A stretch of 59,517 nt of DNA, from contig JAFSGP010000001.1 in NCBI GenBank assembly GCA_017440755.1, positions 1-59,517 on the forward strand, in the 5' to 3' direction. Source of the stretch: Clostridia bacterium. GTDB taxonomy: Bacteria > Bacillota > Clostridia > Oscillospirales > Acutalibacteraceae. Position numbers and translations under genes: made by a program. Position 1 is the first letter of the stretch. Each line of letters starts with the position of its first letter. Positions 41,865 to 51,252 of this stretch are shown here, piece by piece. The notes beneath the pieces were generated by a model that was given only the letters and a program-made list of their open reading frames with translations, was not told the origin of the DNA and searched no databases.

Positions 41865-44287
41865 CTTTTCGGGAGTATCTGAAACAGAATATTGTCTATC
41901 TGGACGGCGGTATGGGGACCCTGTTGCAGGCACAGGGTCTGCAGGCGGGGGAGCGCCCCGAGGGGTGGAACCTGTCCCGCCCCGAGGTGATTACCGCTGT
42001 GCACGCCGCCTATTATGACGCGGGCAGCCACGTGGTGTGCACCAACACCTTCGGCGCGAATCGGCTCAAATTCTCCGCGGACGAATTGGAGCAGGTGGTG
42101 GCGGCAGCGGTGGCTAACGCCAAGGCGGCGCGGGAGAGAAGCACCGCCCCGCAGGAAAAGTTTGTGGCGCTGGATATCGGCCCTACGGGCAAGCTGCTCA
42201 AGCCCTTAGGGGATTTGGATTTTGAGCAGGCGGTGGAGACCTTCGCCGCCACCGTTCGTCTGGGCGTCAAGTATGGGGTGGACCTTATCCTCATCGAAAC
42301 CATGAACGACAGCTACGAGACCAAGGCGGCGCTGCTGGCAGCTAAGGAAAACAGCGACCTGCCCGTGATAGTAACCAATGCTTACGGCGAGGACGGCAAG
42401 CTGATGACGGGCGCTACCCCCGCCGCCATGGTTGCCCTGTTGGAGGGCATGGGAGCGGACGCGGTAGGTGCCAACTGTTCGCTGGGTCCCCGCCAGCTGT
42501 ATGGGGTGGCGGAGGAGTTGCTGGCCACCGCCTCGGTTCCCGTGGTGCTTAAGCCCAATGCGGGGTTGCCGCGGGTGGCGGACGGCGAAACGGTGTTTGA
42601 CGTAGCGCCTGCGGATTTCGCAGAACAGGTCGCCACGCTGGCACAGCGCGGCCTGCGGGTGATGGGCGGCTGCTGCGGCACTACCCCCGCGTATATACAG
42701 GCACTGTGCGCCGCCACGGCAGGGATTTCTCCTGCGCCGCTGACCGATAAGGGGCGCACGGTGGTGTCCTCCTACACCCACGCGGTGTATTTCGGGGCGG
42801 ACCCGCTGCTCATCGGCGAGCGCATCAACCCCACCGGCAAAAAACGGTTTAAGCAAGCCCTGCTGGAGCAGGATATGGACTATATTCTGGCGGAGGGTGT
42901 CAATCAGCAGGAGAAAGGCGCCCATGTACTGGACGTAAACGTGGGTCTGCCGGACATCGACGAGGCGGCGCTGCTGGAGCGGGCGGTGTGCGAGCTGCAG
43001 GCGGTGACCGACCTGCCCCTGCAGATAGATACCGCTGACCCTGCGGCGATGGAGCGGGCGCTGCGCCGCTATAACGGCAAGGCGCTGATAAACTCCGTCA
43101 ACGGCAAGCAGGAGAGTATGGCGGCGGTGTTTCCGCTGGTGAAGAAATACGGCGGTGTGGTGGTAGCCCTCACGCTGGACGAGAGCGGCATTCCCGCCAC
43201 CGCCGAGGGGCGGGTGGCGATTGCCCGCCGCATTGTGGAAACCGCCGCTACTTACGGCATTGCGTGGAAGGATATTGTGTTTGACACGCTGGCGATGACG
43301 GTCAGCGCGGACAATACCGCCGCCCTCGCCACCGTAGCGGCCCTGCGGCGCATTCGGGAGGAATTGGGCTGTCACACCTCGCTGGGGGTGTCCAACGTGT
43401 CCTTCGGTTTGCCCCGTCGGGACGCGGTCAACAGCACCTTTTTCGCGCTGGCGTTGGAAAACGGGCTGTCCGCCGCCATTATGAACCCCTATTCCGCCGA
43501 GATGATGCAAACCTACTATGCCTACCGCGCGCTGAAAGGGCTGGACGACAACTGCGGCGACTATATCGCCGCGGCGGATACCTTTGGGGCGACCGTCTCC
43601 GCCGCCCCCACCGCCCCCATTCCTAAGGGGGACGGTTTGCTTACCGAGCTGCAGCATGCCATTGTGAAAGGATTTAAGGAGCGGGCGGCGGAATTGACCG
43701 CCGAACGGCTTATCGACACCCCGCCGCTGGATATCGTCAACGGCGAGATTATCCCCGCTCTCAACACGGTGGGGGAGGGCTTTGAGAAAAAGACGGTGTA
43801 CCTGCCCCAGCTGCTGATGAGCGCCGAGGCGGCAAAGAGTGCCTTTGAGGTGATAAAAGCCCGTACCGCCAACCACGGACAAGCCGCCAACAAGGGTGTG
43901 TTTGTGCTGGCGACGGTGCAGGGGGATATCCACGACATCGGCAAAAATATTGTCAAACTGTTGTTGCAAAACTACGGCTTTGAGGTGGTGGACCTAGGCA
44001 AGGACGTGCCCCCCGAGGCGGTGGTAGAGGCGGTGGTGGAGCGCCACGCGCCGCTGGCGGGCTTATCCGCCCTGATGACCACCACCGTCCCCGCCATGGA
44101 GCAAACGGTGCGGCTGCTAAAGCAGCGCGCTCCCTGGTGCAAGACCGTGGTGGGCGGCGCGGTGCTGACCCCCGCCTACGCGGCGAAAATCGGCGCGGAT
44201 ACATATGCCAAGGACGCCATGGAGACCGTCCGCTACGCCGAGACCGTGATAGCCAACCAAGAGGGAAACGGAGAGAATTACGTATGA
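41861..44287 (+). CDS. metH: Cobalamin-dependent methionine synthase, without activation domain
   Basis: An 808-residue MetH with homocysteine-binding barrel (1-290; zinc cysteines Cys206, Cys271 and Cys272), pterin-binding barrel (about 315-570; LIGERINPTGKKRFKQALL), cobalamin cap (about 600-685) and cobalamin-binding domain (about 685-808; VQGDIHDIGKNIV, with lower-ligand His691). It transfers the methyl group from 5-methyl-THF to homocysteine. The usual about 330-residue activation domain is absent and is encoded separately just upstream. Confidence 0.94.
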   Translation: MTFREYLKQNIVYLDGGMGTLLQAQGLQAGERPEGWNLSRPEVITAVHAAYYDAGSHVVCTNTFGANRLKFSADELEQVVAAAVANAKAARERSTAPQEKFVALDIGPTGKLLKPLGDLDFEQAVETFAATVRLGVKYGVDLILIETMNDSYETKAALLAAKENSDLPVIVTNAYGEDGKLMTGATPAAMVALLEGMGADAVGANCSLGPRQLYGVAEELLATASVPVVLKPNAGLPRVADGETVFDVAPADFAEQVATLAQRGLRVMGGCCGTTPAYIQALCAATAGISPAPLTDKGRTVVSSYTHAVYFGADPLLIGERINPTGKKRFKQALLEQDMDYILAEGVNQQEKGAHVLDVNVGLPDIDEAALLERAVCELQAVTDLPLQIDTADPAAMERALRRYNGKALINSVNGKQESMAAVFPLVKKYGGVVVALTLDESGIPATAEGRVAIARRIVETAATYGIAWKDIVFDTLAMTVSADNTAALATVAALRRIREELGCHTSLGVSNVSFGLPRRDAVNSTFFALALENGLSAAIMNPYSAEMMQTYYAYRALKGLDDNCGDYIAAADTFGATVSAAPTAPIPKGDGLLTELQHAIVKGFKERAAELTAERLIDTPPLDIVNGEIIPALNTVGEGFEKKTVYLPQLLMSAEAAKSAFEVIKARTANHGQAANKGVFVLATVQGDIHDIGKNIVKLLLQNYGFEVVDLGKDVPPEAVVEAVVERHAPLAGLSALMTTTVPAMEQTVRLLKQRAPWCKTVVGGAVLTPAYAAKIGADTYAKDAMETVRYAETVIANQEGNGENYV

Positions 44288-45237
44288 AACCTACCCTGTA
44301 TATGGTGATTCCCTGTTACAACGAAGAGGCGGTGCTGCCGCTGACCGCGCCGCTGTTTTTGGAGCAGCTGCGCAGCATGCAGGCGCAGGAGCTGATTTCT
44401 GCGGACAGCCGCATTCTGTTTGTCAACGACGGCAGCACCGACACCACGTGGGACATCATTCGGTCTCTTGCCGCGGAGGAATCGGCATTCCTCGGCATAT
44501 CCCAGAGTCGCAACCGTGGACACCAGAATGCGGTGCTGGCGGGGCTGATGGAGGCAAAGGACCTGTGCGATATTACCATTTCCATTGACTGCGACGGGCA
44601 GGACGACGTGGCGGCGATGGAGGAGATGGTGCGGCAGTATCTGGACGGCTGCGAGGTGGTGTACGGCGTGCGCAGCAGTCGGGACACCGACAGCCGCTTC
44701 AAGCGAACCTCCGCCCACGGATTTTACAAACTGCTCAATGCCATGGGCGCCGAGGTGGTGTATAACCACGCGGATTATCGCCTGATTTCCGCCAAAGCGT
44801 TGCAGGCGCTGGCGCAGTTTAAGGAGGTCAACCTGTTCCTGCGGGGCATGGTGCCGTTGGTGGGGTTCAAATCCACCTCGGTATACTACGAGCGGCGGGA
44901 ACGGCTGGCGGGGGAGAGCAAATACCCCCTGCGTAAGATGCTGTCCCTGGCCTTCGACGGCATCACCAGCCTGTCGGTGAAGCCCCTGCGGCTGATATCC
45001 GCCCTCGGCATGCTGTCCGCCGTCATCAGCCTTATCGGTGTGGTGTGGGCGGTGCTGTCCAAGTGGTTGGGCAATACGGTAGCGGGCTGGACCAGTACGG
45101 TTTTTGTGGTGTGCTTCCTCGGCGCGGTGCAGTTGATTTGCCTCGGCATCGTGGGGGAGTATATCGGAAAAATTTATATGGAAATTAAGGGGCGTCCCCG
45201 CTATATCATCAGCGAACGCACCGAATCGAAAGAATAA
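44284..45237 (+). CDS. Family 2 glycosyltransferase with two C-terminal membrane spans
   Basis: A 317-residue GT2 protein of the DPM1/GtrB/ArnC type. The catalytic domain (1-230) has VIPCYNEEAVLPLT, FVNDGSTDTTWDII and ITISIDCDGQDDVAAMEEMV (acidic metal-binding motifs). Two hydrophobic spans lie near 230-255 and 265-290. Such enzymes load a sugar on undecaprenyl phosphate for later transfer to cell-surface polymers. Its start overlaps the metH stop by four bases, an unexpected link to methionine synthesis with no obvious functional reason. Confidence 0.88.
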   Translation: MKPTLYMVIPCYNEEAVLPLTAPLFLEQLRSMQAQELISADSRILFVNDGSTDTTWDIIRSLAAEESAFLGISQSRNRGHQNAVLAGLMEAKDLCDITISIDCDGQDDVAAMEEMVRQYLDGCEVVYGVRSSRDTDSRFKRTSAHGFYKLLNAMGAEVVYNHADYRLISAKALQALAQFKEVNLFLRGMVPLVGFKSTSVYYERRERLAGESKYPLRKMLSLAFDGITSLSVKPLRLISALGMLSAVISLIGVVWAVLSKWLGNTVAGWTSTVFVVCFLGAVQLICLGIVGEYIGKIYMEIKGRPRYIISERTESKE

Positions 45238-45250
45238 ATCAAAAAGAGTG

Positions 45251-45288
45251 ACAGCCGACGGCGGGTTTTTCCTGCTGTCGGCTGTTTG
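45251..45288 (+). terminator. Terminator of the methionine operon
   Basis: A 14-15-bp stem (45251-45264/45271-45285) with T-rich loop and end. Confidence 0.75.
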
Positions 45289-45471
45289 GTCTCCTTGCGG
45301 AAAGAAAATGCGTGATTTATTAGAAATCTGATATATTTGCCGATAAATATGGTATACATATCGATAATTCCGTGTTATTTTCTTAACAGAAGTAGGGGAT
45401 CGTGTCATTGTGCGTCACGAACACCACACGTAATCTTACCATCACCGGCTTTTCGCATGCCGTCATTCTCT

Positions 45472-45515
45472 AAGAAACCACCCATATCCCAACGGATATG
45501 GGTGGTTTCTTTTTG
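45472..45515. terminator. Bidirectional terminator before the AraC-type gene
   Basis: A perfect 18-bp stem (45472-45489/45494-45511), loop CAAC, with T run on the right and A-rich left arm. A second small hairpin (CCCCGGCT/AGCCGAGGGG) lies at 45524-45543. Apart from these and the methionine-operon terminator, the gap 45238-45563 shows no gene. Confidence 0.85.
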
Positions 45516-45563
45516 TAATCGACCCCCGGCTAAGCCGAGGGGTATTGTTCTTTCGGGAAGGAT

Positions 45564-46403
45564 TCACCGCTTGATGCGGCGGCGGTATTCGTTGGGGGTA
45601 ATGTCGGTGGTGCGGCGAAACACGTCGATAAAATGCGAGCAGGAAGAAAACCCGCACTCATAGGCAATATCCGACAGGGAGTGGTCTCCTGCCAGCAGGA
45701 TTTTCGCCGCTGCCACCTGCTTGGTGGTGAGGTACTGCTTGGGGGACACCCGCAGATAGGTGGAAAACAGGGTGGATAAATACGAGGGGTGGATGTGGAA
45801 ATTGGCCGCTAGCTCTTTGACGCTGGTGACGGAAATGGGGGCGGTATCAATATACCGCAGGATTTCCTCAATAATGGGGGATACCGCTTTCTTTTCGCTG
45901 GCATCGTTCAGGTGATAATGCTGGGCGGTGTTCAGATGATAGAGAAACTCCAGAAAATACGCATAGGCGAGATACAGCGGCGGTTTGTCGTCTTTCAGCA
46001 GTTCGGAGATGCGTAGCAACAGGGCGTGTATTGGCGCAAACTCCTCAGGGGTAAAGGAAATCAGCTGCTTGCTCTGCTGCAGAAACGCGAAGGGATTGGT
46101 GCCCCGACAAACCGCGTTCAGCGCGGCGGTGGATATGCGGAAATAGATGCGCTCATACCGCTTGTCGCTCTGGATGATGGGCTTATGGAGAACGTTGCTG
46201 TCGGTGATGATGACGTCCCCCTTTTTCAGCGAAAAGCAGTTGTCCTCCACCACAAAGTCCACGTCGCCCTCCAGATACACGTATATCTCGATGCAGTCGT
46301 GCAGATGCAGGGTTCGGTGGGTGGGGAGCAGATTGTCCACCAGATGGCTGAACAGGATTTCGTTTTCGTGGCTTATAGAAATGTTTTGTTCGCGGATGTT
46401 CAT
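45564..46403 (-). CDS. AraC-family regulator of the redox operon
   Basis: A 279-residue regulator with an N-terminal cupin (LHDCIEIYVYLEGDVDFVVE, then FSLKKGDVIITDSNVLH) and a C-terminal pair of helix-turn-helix units (VTSVKELAANFHIHPSYLST and HSLSDIAYECGFSSCSHFID, then ITPNEYRR). The ATG at 46403 is preferred over a GTG four codons upstream because AAGGTG is correctly spaced. It diverges from the five-gene oxidoreductase operon and almost surely senses its small-molecule substrate. Confidence 0.88.
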   Translation of the reverse strand: MNIREQNISISHENEILFSHLVDNLLPTHRTLHLHDCIEIYVYLEGDVDFVVEDNCFSLKKGDVIITDSNVLHKPIIQSDKRYERIYFRISTAALNAVCRGTNPFAFLQQSKQLISFTPEEFAPIHALLLRISELLKDDKPPLYLAYAYFLEFLYHLNTAQHYHLNDASEKKAVSPIIEEILRYIDTAPISVTSVKELAANFHIHPSYLSTLFSTYLRVSPKQYLTTKQVAAAKILLAGDHSLSDIAYECGFSSCSHFIDVFRRTTDITPNEYRRRIKR

Positions 46404-46445
46404 TACTCGTGTCACCTTAGAAATCTAATGTTTTATACAAGAAAA

Positions 46446-46461
46446 CTGATAGACATATCAG
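46446..46461. promoter_or_regulatory. Palindrome in the divergent promoter region
   Basis: CTGATA and TATCAG flank four bases, 80 bases before the oxidoreductase gene and 43 after the AraC start. A TATACT box lies at 46479-46484 without a good -35 element, as expected of an activator-dependent promoter. Confidence 0.4.
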
Positions 46462-46540
46462 CAACCTTATGATACGATTATACTGTTAAATTGGGTAATT
46501 GTAAAGAAAAAATTTAAGGCAAGTTACGGAAGGTGATTAT

Positions 46541-47863
46541 GTGGGCGGAAAAGTCTGTCTGAATATAGAAGAATTTCACAAGCAAAACGGAGAATTAGCC
46601 GCAGAATTGCCTTTCTGCGAGGACCTCAGCATACTGGCAACGCCGCTTTCCGTGGCGGGGCACACCATTCCCAATCGTCTGGCGTGTCAGGCGATGGAGG
46701 GCTGTGACGGCACCGCCGACGGTTGTCCTGACGAGCTGACCCGCCGCCGCTACCGCCGTCTGGCAGAGGGCGGTGCAGGTCTCATTTGGTTTGAGGCCAC
46801 CGCCGTGATGGAGGAGGGGCGAGCCAACCCCCGTCAGCTGTACATAAACGAGGTCACCTTGGACGCATTCAAGCGGCAGGTAGCCGAGATAAAGGAAGCG
46901 GGATTGCAGAAAAACGGCTACGAGCCGCTGGTGGTAATGCAGGCCACCCATTCGGGTCGGTACAGCAAGCCGCAGGGCACGCCCGCCCCGCTGATTGCGT
47001 ATAACAACCCCTTGTTTGAGGGGGACAACCCCATTTCCGCGGACCGTATCGTCACCGACGACTATCTGGACCGTGTGGGCGAGGCGCTGGTAGAGGGCTC
47101 CCGTCTGGCGGAGGCGGCCGGCTTTGACGGCGTGGACGTGAAGTGCTGCCACCGCTATCTGAATTCCGAATTGCTGTCCGCCTATGAGCGGGCGGGTCGT
47201 TACGGCGGCAGTCTGGAGAACCGCACCCGCCTGCTGCGGGAGAGCGTACAGGGCGCCATACAGGTGTGTTCGAGTGACTTTATCGTCACCTCTCGCCTGA
47301 ACGTGTACGACGGCTTCGCCTATCCCTATGGTTTTGGCGTGGCGAAGGAGGGTGGCACCGACTTTGACCCCACCGAGCCTGCGTGGCTGATTCAGCAGCT
47401 GCACGACTATGGCGTGCGTCTGCTCAATATTACCATGGGTAACCCCTATTTTAACCCTCACGTCAACCGTCCCTACGTGCGGGGCGGCTACGAGCCCGAT
47501 GAGCATCCGCTGCTGGGTGTTAAGCGCATGTTGGACGGCACCGCCGCCCTCAAGAGCCGCGTGCCGGATATGACGCTGCTGTGCTCTGCCCTGTCCTATC
47601 TGGGTGTGGCGGCACCTCACGTGGTGGCAGGCTATATACAGAACGGCGGCTTTGATTTGGGCGGCTTCGGGCGCACCATTCTGGCCTATCCCGACTTTGC
47701 GCGGGATATCCTCACCAAGGGCGAGATGGACAAGAACAGCTGCTGCGTCTGCTGCTCCAAGTGCACCGAGATTATGCGCAAGCCCGGCGGAACCCCCGGT
47801 TGCGTGGTGCGGGACCGCCAGGTGTATGCGCCGATTTACGAGCAGTTTTGCAAAGGAGAATAA
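46541..47863 (+). CDS. Old-yellow-enzyme-like NADH:flavin oxidoreductase with Fe-S cysteines
   Basis: A 440-residue FMN barrel of the OYE family. IPNRLACQAMEGCDGTADGC starts the barrel, MQATHSGRYSKPQG and GVDVKCCHRYLNSELLSAYE with RAGRYGGSLENRTRLL are family signatures, and GGFDLGGFGRTILAYPDFA binds the FMN phosphate. The cysteine cluster CCVCCSKCTEIM plus a Cys near residue 423 fits the 4Fe-4S site of 2,4-dienoyl-CoA reductase/BaiH-type enzymes. Their C-terminal FAD/NADH domain is missing, so another protein may supply electrons. The start is GTG behind GGAAGGTG. Confidence 0.85.
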   Translation: MGGKVCLNIEEFHKQNGELAAELPFCEDLSILATPLSVAGHTIPNRLACQAMEGCDGTADGCPDELTRRRYRRLAEGGAGLIWFEATAVMEEGRANPRQLYINEVTLDAFKRQVAEIKEAGLQKNGYEPLVVMQATHSGRYSKPQGTPAPLIAYNNPLFEGDNPISADRIVTDDYLDRVGEALVEGSRLAEAAGFDGVDVKCCHRYLNSELLSAYERAGRYGGSLENRTRLLRESVQGAIQVCSSDFIVTSRLNVYDGFAYPYGFGVAKEGGTDFDPTEPAWLIQQLHDYGVRLLNITMGNPYFNPHVNRPYVRGGYEPDEHPLLGVKRMLDGTAALKSRVPDMTLLCSALSYLGVAAPHVVAGYIQNGGFDLGGFGRTILAYPDFARDILTKGEMDKNSCCVCCSKCTEIMRKPGGTPGCVVRDRQVYAPIYEQFCKGE

Positions 47864-47866
47864 AGC

Positions 47867-48595
47867 GTGAAAAAGATTGCATTGGTCACCGGTGTGGCAG
47901 GCGGCATCGGCTATGCCGTAGCCGAAAAGCTGCTGCAAAACGGTGTGTGTGTTGTGGGCATGGACGTGCTGGCGGAGATGCCCCGCCCCTTAGAGGGGGA
48001 GTTCACCTATTTTCAGGGGGACTTGAGCAGCCGTGATTCCCGACAGGCGTACGTACAGCTGGCGCTGGACACCTATGGGCGTGTGGATATTCTGGTTAAC
48101 GTGGCAGGCGTGGCGCCTAAGGTGCGCAACGACCTGCTGGAGATGACCGAGGAAAGCTACGATTTCGTGATGGATATCAACACCAAGGGTACCTTGTTCC
48201 TCACCCAGACGGTGGCGAAGGCGATGGTGGCGCAGGGGAGCGGTAACATTGTCAACATTTCCTCCATGTCGGCGTATACCAGCTCGGTCAGCCGCGGAGA
48301 ATATTGCATCTCCAAGGCGGGCGTCACCATGATTACCTCCCTGTTTGCCGACCGTCTGGCGGAGTATGGCATTCCCGTCAACGAGATTCGCCCCGGCATC
48401 ATCGCCACGGGCATGACCGAAAAGGTCAAGGAAAAATACGACAACCTTATCGACGGCGGTCTGCTGCCCATCAAGCGGTGGGGACAGCCGCAGGATATTG
48501 CGGAGGCTGTGTGGACCCTGTGCGGCGGCGGTCTGCCGTACGTAACGGGGCAGTCCATTGAGGTGGACGGCGGCTTCCATATCAGGAGATTGTGA
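47867..48595 (+). CDS. Short-chain dehydrogenase/reductase
   Basis: A 242-residue classical SDR with the cofactor motif TGVAGGIGYAVAEK at residues 8-21, NVAGVAP, the catalytic Ser in VNISSMSAYTS, and YCISK (Tyr/Lys). It reversibly oxidises an alcohol with NAD(P). It begins three bases after the OYE gene with GTG behind AAAGGAGAA, and its stop overlaps the next start. As part of this operon it probably oxidises or reduces a hydroxyl of the shared substrate. Confidence 0.92.
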   Translation: MKKIALVTGVAGGIGYAVAEKLLQNGVCVVGMDVLAEMPRPLEGEFTYFQGDLSSRDSRQAYVQLALDTYGRVDILVNVAGVAPKVRNDLLEMTEESYDFVMDINTKGTLFLTQTVAKAMVAQGSGNIVNISSMSAYTSSVSRGEYCISKAGVTMITSLFADRLAEYGIPVNEIRPGIIATGMTEKVKEKYDNLIDGGLLPIKRWGQPQDIAEAVWTLCGGGLPYVTGQSIEVDGGFHIRRL

Positions 48596-50496
48596 TGAAA
48601 ACATACACCTATGATTGCGTGGTAATCGGCACGGGCGCCGCAGGCTACAATGCGGCGTGCCGGTTACAGGAGCTTGGCAGGTCGGTGGCTATCGTTACCG
48701 AGGCGGTGGGTTGCGGCACCTCCCGCAACACCGGCAGTGACAAGCAAACCTATTATAAATTGGGGCTGGGCGGCGCCATTACCGACAGTGTGCGGCAGAT
48801 GGCGCAGGACCTGTTCGCCCCCGGCAGCGTCGACGGCGACAACGCCCTCTGTGAGGCGGCGCTGTCGGCGCGTTGTTTCTTTGCGCTGTGCGAAATGGGG
48901 GTTCCTTTCCCCATGAACCGCTACGGCGAATACGTAGGCTATAAGACCGACCACGACCCCTATGCCCGCGCCGCCTCTGCGGGGCCCCTCACCTCCAAGT
49001 TTATGACCGAGGTGCTGCAGCGACGCGCCAAGGCGTTGGACGTACCTGTCCACAGCGGGTATCTGGCGGTGGAGGTGCTGAAAGAGGGCGGACGGGTATG
49101 CGGTCTGCTGTGCGTGGAGAAAAAGAGCGGTGACTTTGTGGCGTTCCGTTGCGGCGCGGTGGTAATGTGCACCGGCGGACCTGCCGGCATTTATGCGGAC
49201 AGCGTGTATCCCGAATGCCACACGGGCAGTACGGGGCTGGCTCTACTGGCGGGGGCGAAGGCCCAGAATCTGACCGAATGGCAGTACGGTCTGGCCTCCA
49301 TAGCCCCCCGCTGGAACGTGTCCGGCACCTATATGCAGGTGCTGCCGCGGTTTGTGTCGGTGGATGCCGAGGGTAAGGAGCACGAGTTCTTGGCGGACTA
49401 TTTCGCCGACCCCTACGAGGCGCTGTCCATGGTATTTCTCAAGGGGTACCAGTGGCCCTTCGACTCCAAAAAGGTGCTGACCGGCTCCTCGGTGATTGAC
49501 CTGTTGGTATACCGCGAGTGCGTGCTGAAAAACCGCCGCGTGTATCTGGATTTCACCAAAAATCCCTTCGGTTTTGCGGACATTGCCTACGGGCGGCTGT
49601 CGGAGGAGGCACGGGTGTATCTGGAGAAGGCGGAGGCCTGCTTCGGCACGCCGATAGAGCGCCTTGCTAAGATGAATCAGCCTGCCATTGAACTGTATAA
49701 GGGTAAGGGGCTGGATATCACTAAGGACTATCTGGAGATTGCCCTGTGCGCCCAGCACAACAACGGCGGCGTGGCGGTGGACCTATGGTGGCAGACCTCG
49801 GTAGAGGGGCTGTTCGCGGCGGGCGAGTGCGCCGGCACCCATGGCATTTCCCGCCCCGGCGGCAGTGCGCTGAATGCGGGGCAGGTAGGCTCGTTGCGCG
49901 CGGCGCAGTATATTGCCCGACAGGGGAACTCTCCCGTTGACGAGGCGAGTTTTGCTGCCGTTTTGACGGCGGCGGTGACCGCCCAGCAGGAAACCCTTGC
50001 CAAAGTGTACAAAAAAGAGGATAATATAGATAGCCTGATAGCCGCCGCGGGACGGCGAATGAGCAACGGCGCCGCCGCGATCCGCGACCCTGCGGCGATG
50101 ACCGCCGCGTTGGCAGAAACCCGTTCTTTGCTCGCCACCTTGGCGGACACCGCAGGGGTAGGGGAGCCGTCGGGGCTGTACCGCTACTATAAGCTGCGGG
50201 ATATTCTGGTGACCCAGAGCGCAGTGCTCACCGCCATGCTGGATTATGCTGCCGTGGTGGGGGATACCCGCGGTTCCGCGCTGTATTTCGATAAGGACGG
50301 TAGCCTGCGGCAGGGTCTGGAGGAGATGTTCCGCTTCACCGAGGAGGACGGCTCTACTAAGGGGCGCATACAGGAGACCTGCCGCGACGGAGACGGCTTT
50401 GTGTGCAGCTGGCGTCCCGTCCGCCCGATTCCCGAGGGCGAGATTTTCTTCGAGAACGTCTGGCGTGGCTATCGCGAGAACGGAAACGTGTATTAA
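48595..50496 (+). CDS. FAD-dependent oxidoreductase, fumarate-reductase flavoprotein-like
   Basis: A 633-residue flavoprotein of the succinate dehydrogenase/fumarate reductase flavoprotein superfamily. The dinucleotide motif VVIGTGAAGYNAACRLQELG is at the N-terminus, CGAVVMCTGGPAGIYADS near residue 185, and the FAD-binding GLFAAGECAGTHGISRPGGS near residue 405. No flavin-attachment motif or cytochrome/Fe-S subunit gene is seen. Relatives in gut bacteria reduce diverse alkenes such as urocanate, cinnamates or steroid intermediates; the substrate here is unknown. AGGAG precedes the ATG. Confidence 0.85.
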   Translation: MKTYTYDCVVIGTGAAGYNAACRLQELGRSVAIVTEAVGCGTSRNTGSDKQTYYKLGLGGAITDSVRQMAQDLFAPGSVDGDNALCEAALSARCFFALCEMGVPFPMNRYGEYVGYKTDHDPYARAASAGPLTSKFMTEVLQRRAKALDVPVHSGYLAVEVLKEGGRVCGLLCVEKKSGDFVAFRCGAVVMCTGGPAGIYADSVYPECHTGSTGLALLAGAKAQNLTEWQYGLASIAPRWNVSGTYMQVLPRFVSVDAEGKEHEFLADYFADPYEALSMVFLKGYQWPFDSKKVLTGSSVIDLLVYRECVLKNRRVYLDFTKNPFGFADIAYGRLSEEARVYLEKAEACFGTPIERLAKMNQPAIELYKGKGLDITKDYLEIALCAQHNNGGVAVDLWWQTSVEGLFAAGECAGTHGISRPGGSALNAGQVGSLRAAQYIARQGNSPVDEASFAAVLTAAVTAQQETLAKVYKKEDNIDSLIAAAGRRMSNGAAAIRDPAAMTAALAETRSLLATLADTAGVGEPSGLYRYYKLRDILVTQSAVLTAMLDYAAVVGDTRGSALYFDKDGSLRQGLEEMFRFTEEDGSTKGRIQETCRDGDGFVCSWRPVRPIPEGEIFFENVWRGYRENGNVY

Positions 50497-50508
50497 AAGA
50501 GGTGGATT

Positions 50509-51252
50509 ATGTATCAGCTGGGTGTGGTTTCGATATCCTTTCGCCGCTACGCGCCGCAGGAGATTTTGGCGGCGATGCAGCAGGCGGGGCTTAGCTGTAT
50601 CGAGTGGGGCAGCGATGTGCATGCCCCCTGCGATGACGAGGCGGCGCTGACCGCCTTGGCACAGCTGCAGGCGGAGTACGGCATCACTTGTTGCTCCTAT
50701 GGCACCTATTTTAAGTTAGGTGTCACCCCTATGGAGGAGCTGGAACGATACATTTTGGCCGCCAAACGGCTGGGCACCGACGTGCTGCGGCTGTGGTGCG
50801 GCAGTAAGGGGAGCGCCGATTATACCCCGCAGGAGCGGGAGGAGCTGTTTGCCCTCTGCCGTCAGGCGGCGGCAATAGCCGCCACCCACGGGGTCACTTT
50901 GTGTATGGAGTGCCACGGCTACACCTACACCGACACCAAGGAGTCCGCCCTCGCGCTGATGCAGGCGGTGGATTCCCCCCATTTCCGTATGTATTGGCAG
51001 CCCTGCCAAACACCCGCCGAGAACGAGGCATATGCCGCTCTGCTGGCGCTCTATACGGAGCACCTGCACGTGTTCAACTGGGTGGGAATGGAGCGGTTCC
51101 CGCTGGCACAGGGTTTGGACCATTGGCGGCGGTATCTGCAGGTTTTGGGCGGCAGCCACGCGCTGCTGCTGGAGTTTATGCCGGACGACGACCTGGCCAC
51201 GTTGGCACAGGAGGCGGCGGCGCTGAAAGAGTTAGCAGGTGACAGAGTATGA
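50509..51252 (+). CDS. TIM-barrel sugar phosphate isomerase/epimerase family protein
   Basis: A 247-residue protein of the xylose isomerase-like / AP endonuclease 2 fold. Metal ligands are probably supplied by LCMECHGY (Glu near 137), MYWQPCQTP, HVFNWVG and LLLEFMP (Glu near 223). The N-terminal GVVSISFRRYAPQEILAAMQ and SCIEWGSDVH strands are typical. Members isomerise sugars or inosose-type compounds, and some cleave C-glycosides. Its stop overlaps the next start by four bases, tying it to the operon. Confidence 0.8.
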   Translation: MYQLGVVSISFRRYAPQEILAAMQQAGLSCIEWGSDVHAPCDDEAALTALAQLQAEYGITCCSYGTYFKLGVTPMEELERYILAAKRLGTDVLRLWCGSKGSADYTPQEREELFALCRQAAAIAATHGVTLCMECHGYTYTDTKESALALMQAVDSPHFRMYWQPCQTPAENEAYAALLALYTEHLHVFNWVGMERFPLAQGLDHWRRYLQVLGGSHALLLEFMPDDDLATLAQEAAALKELAGDRV

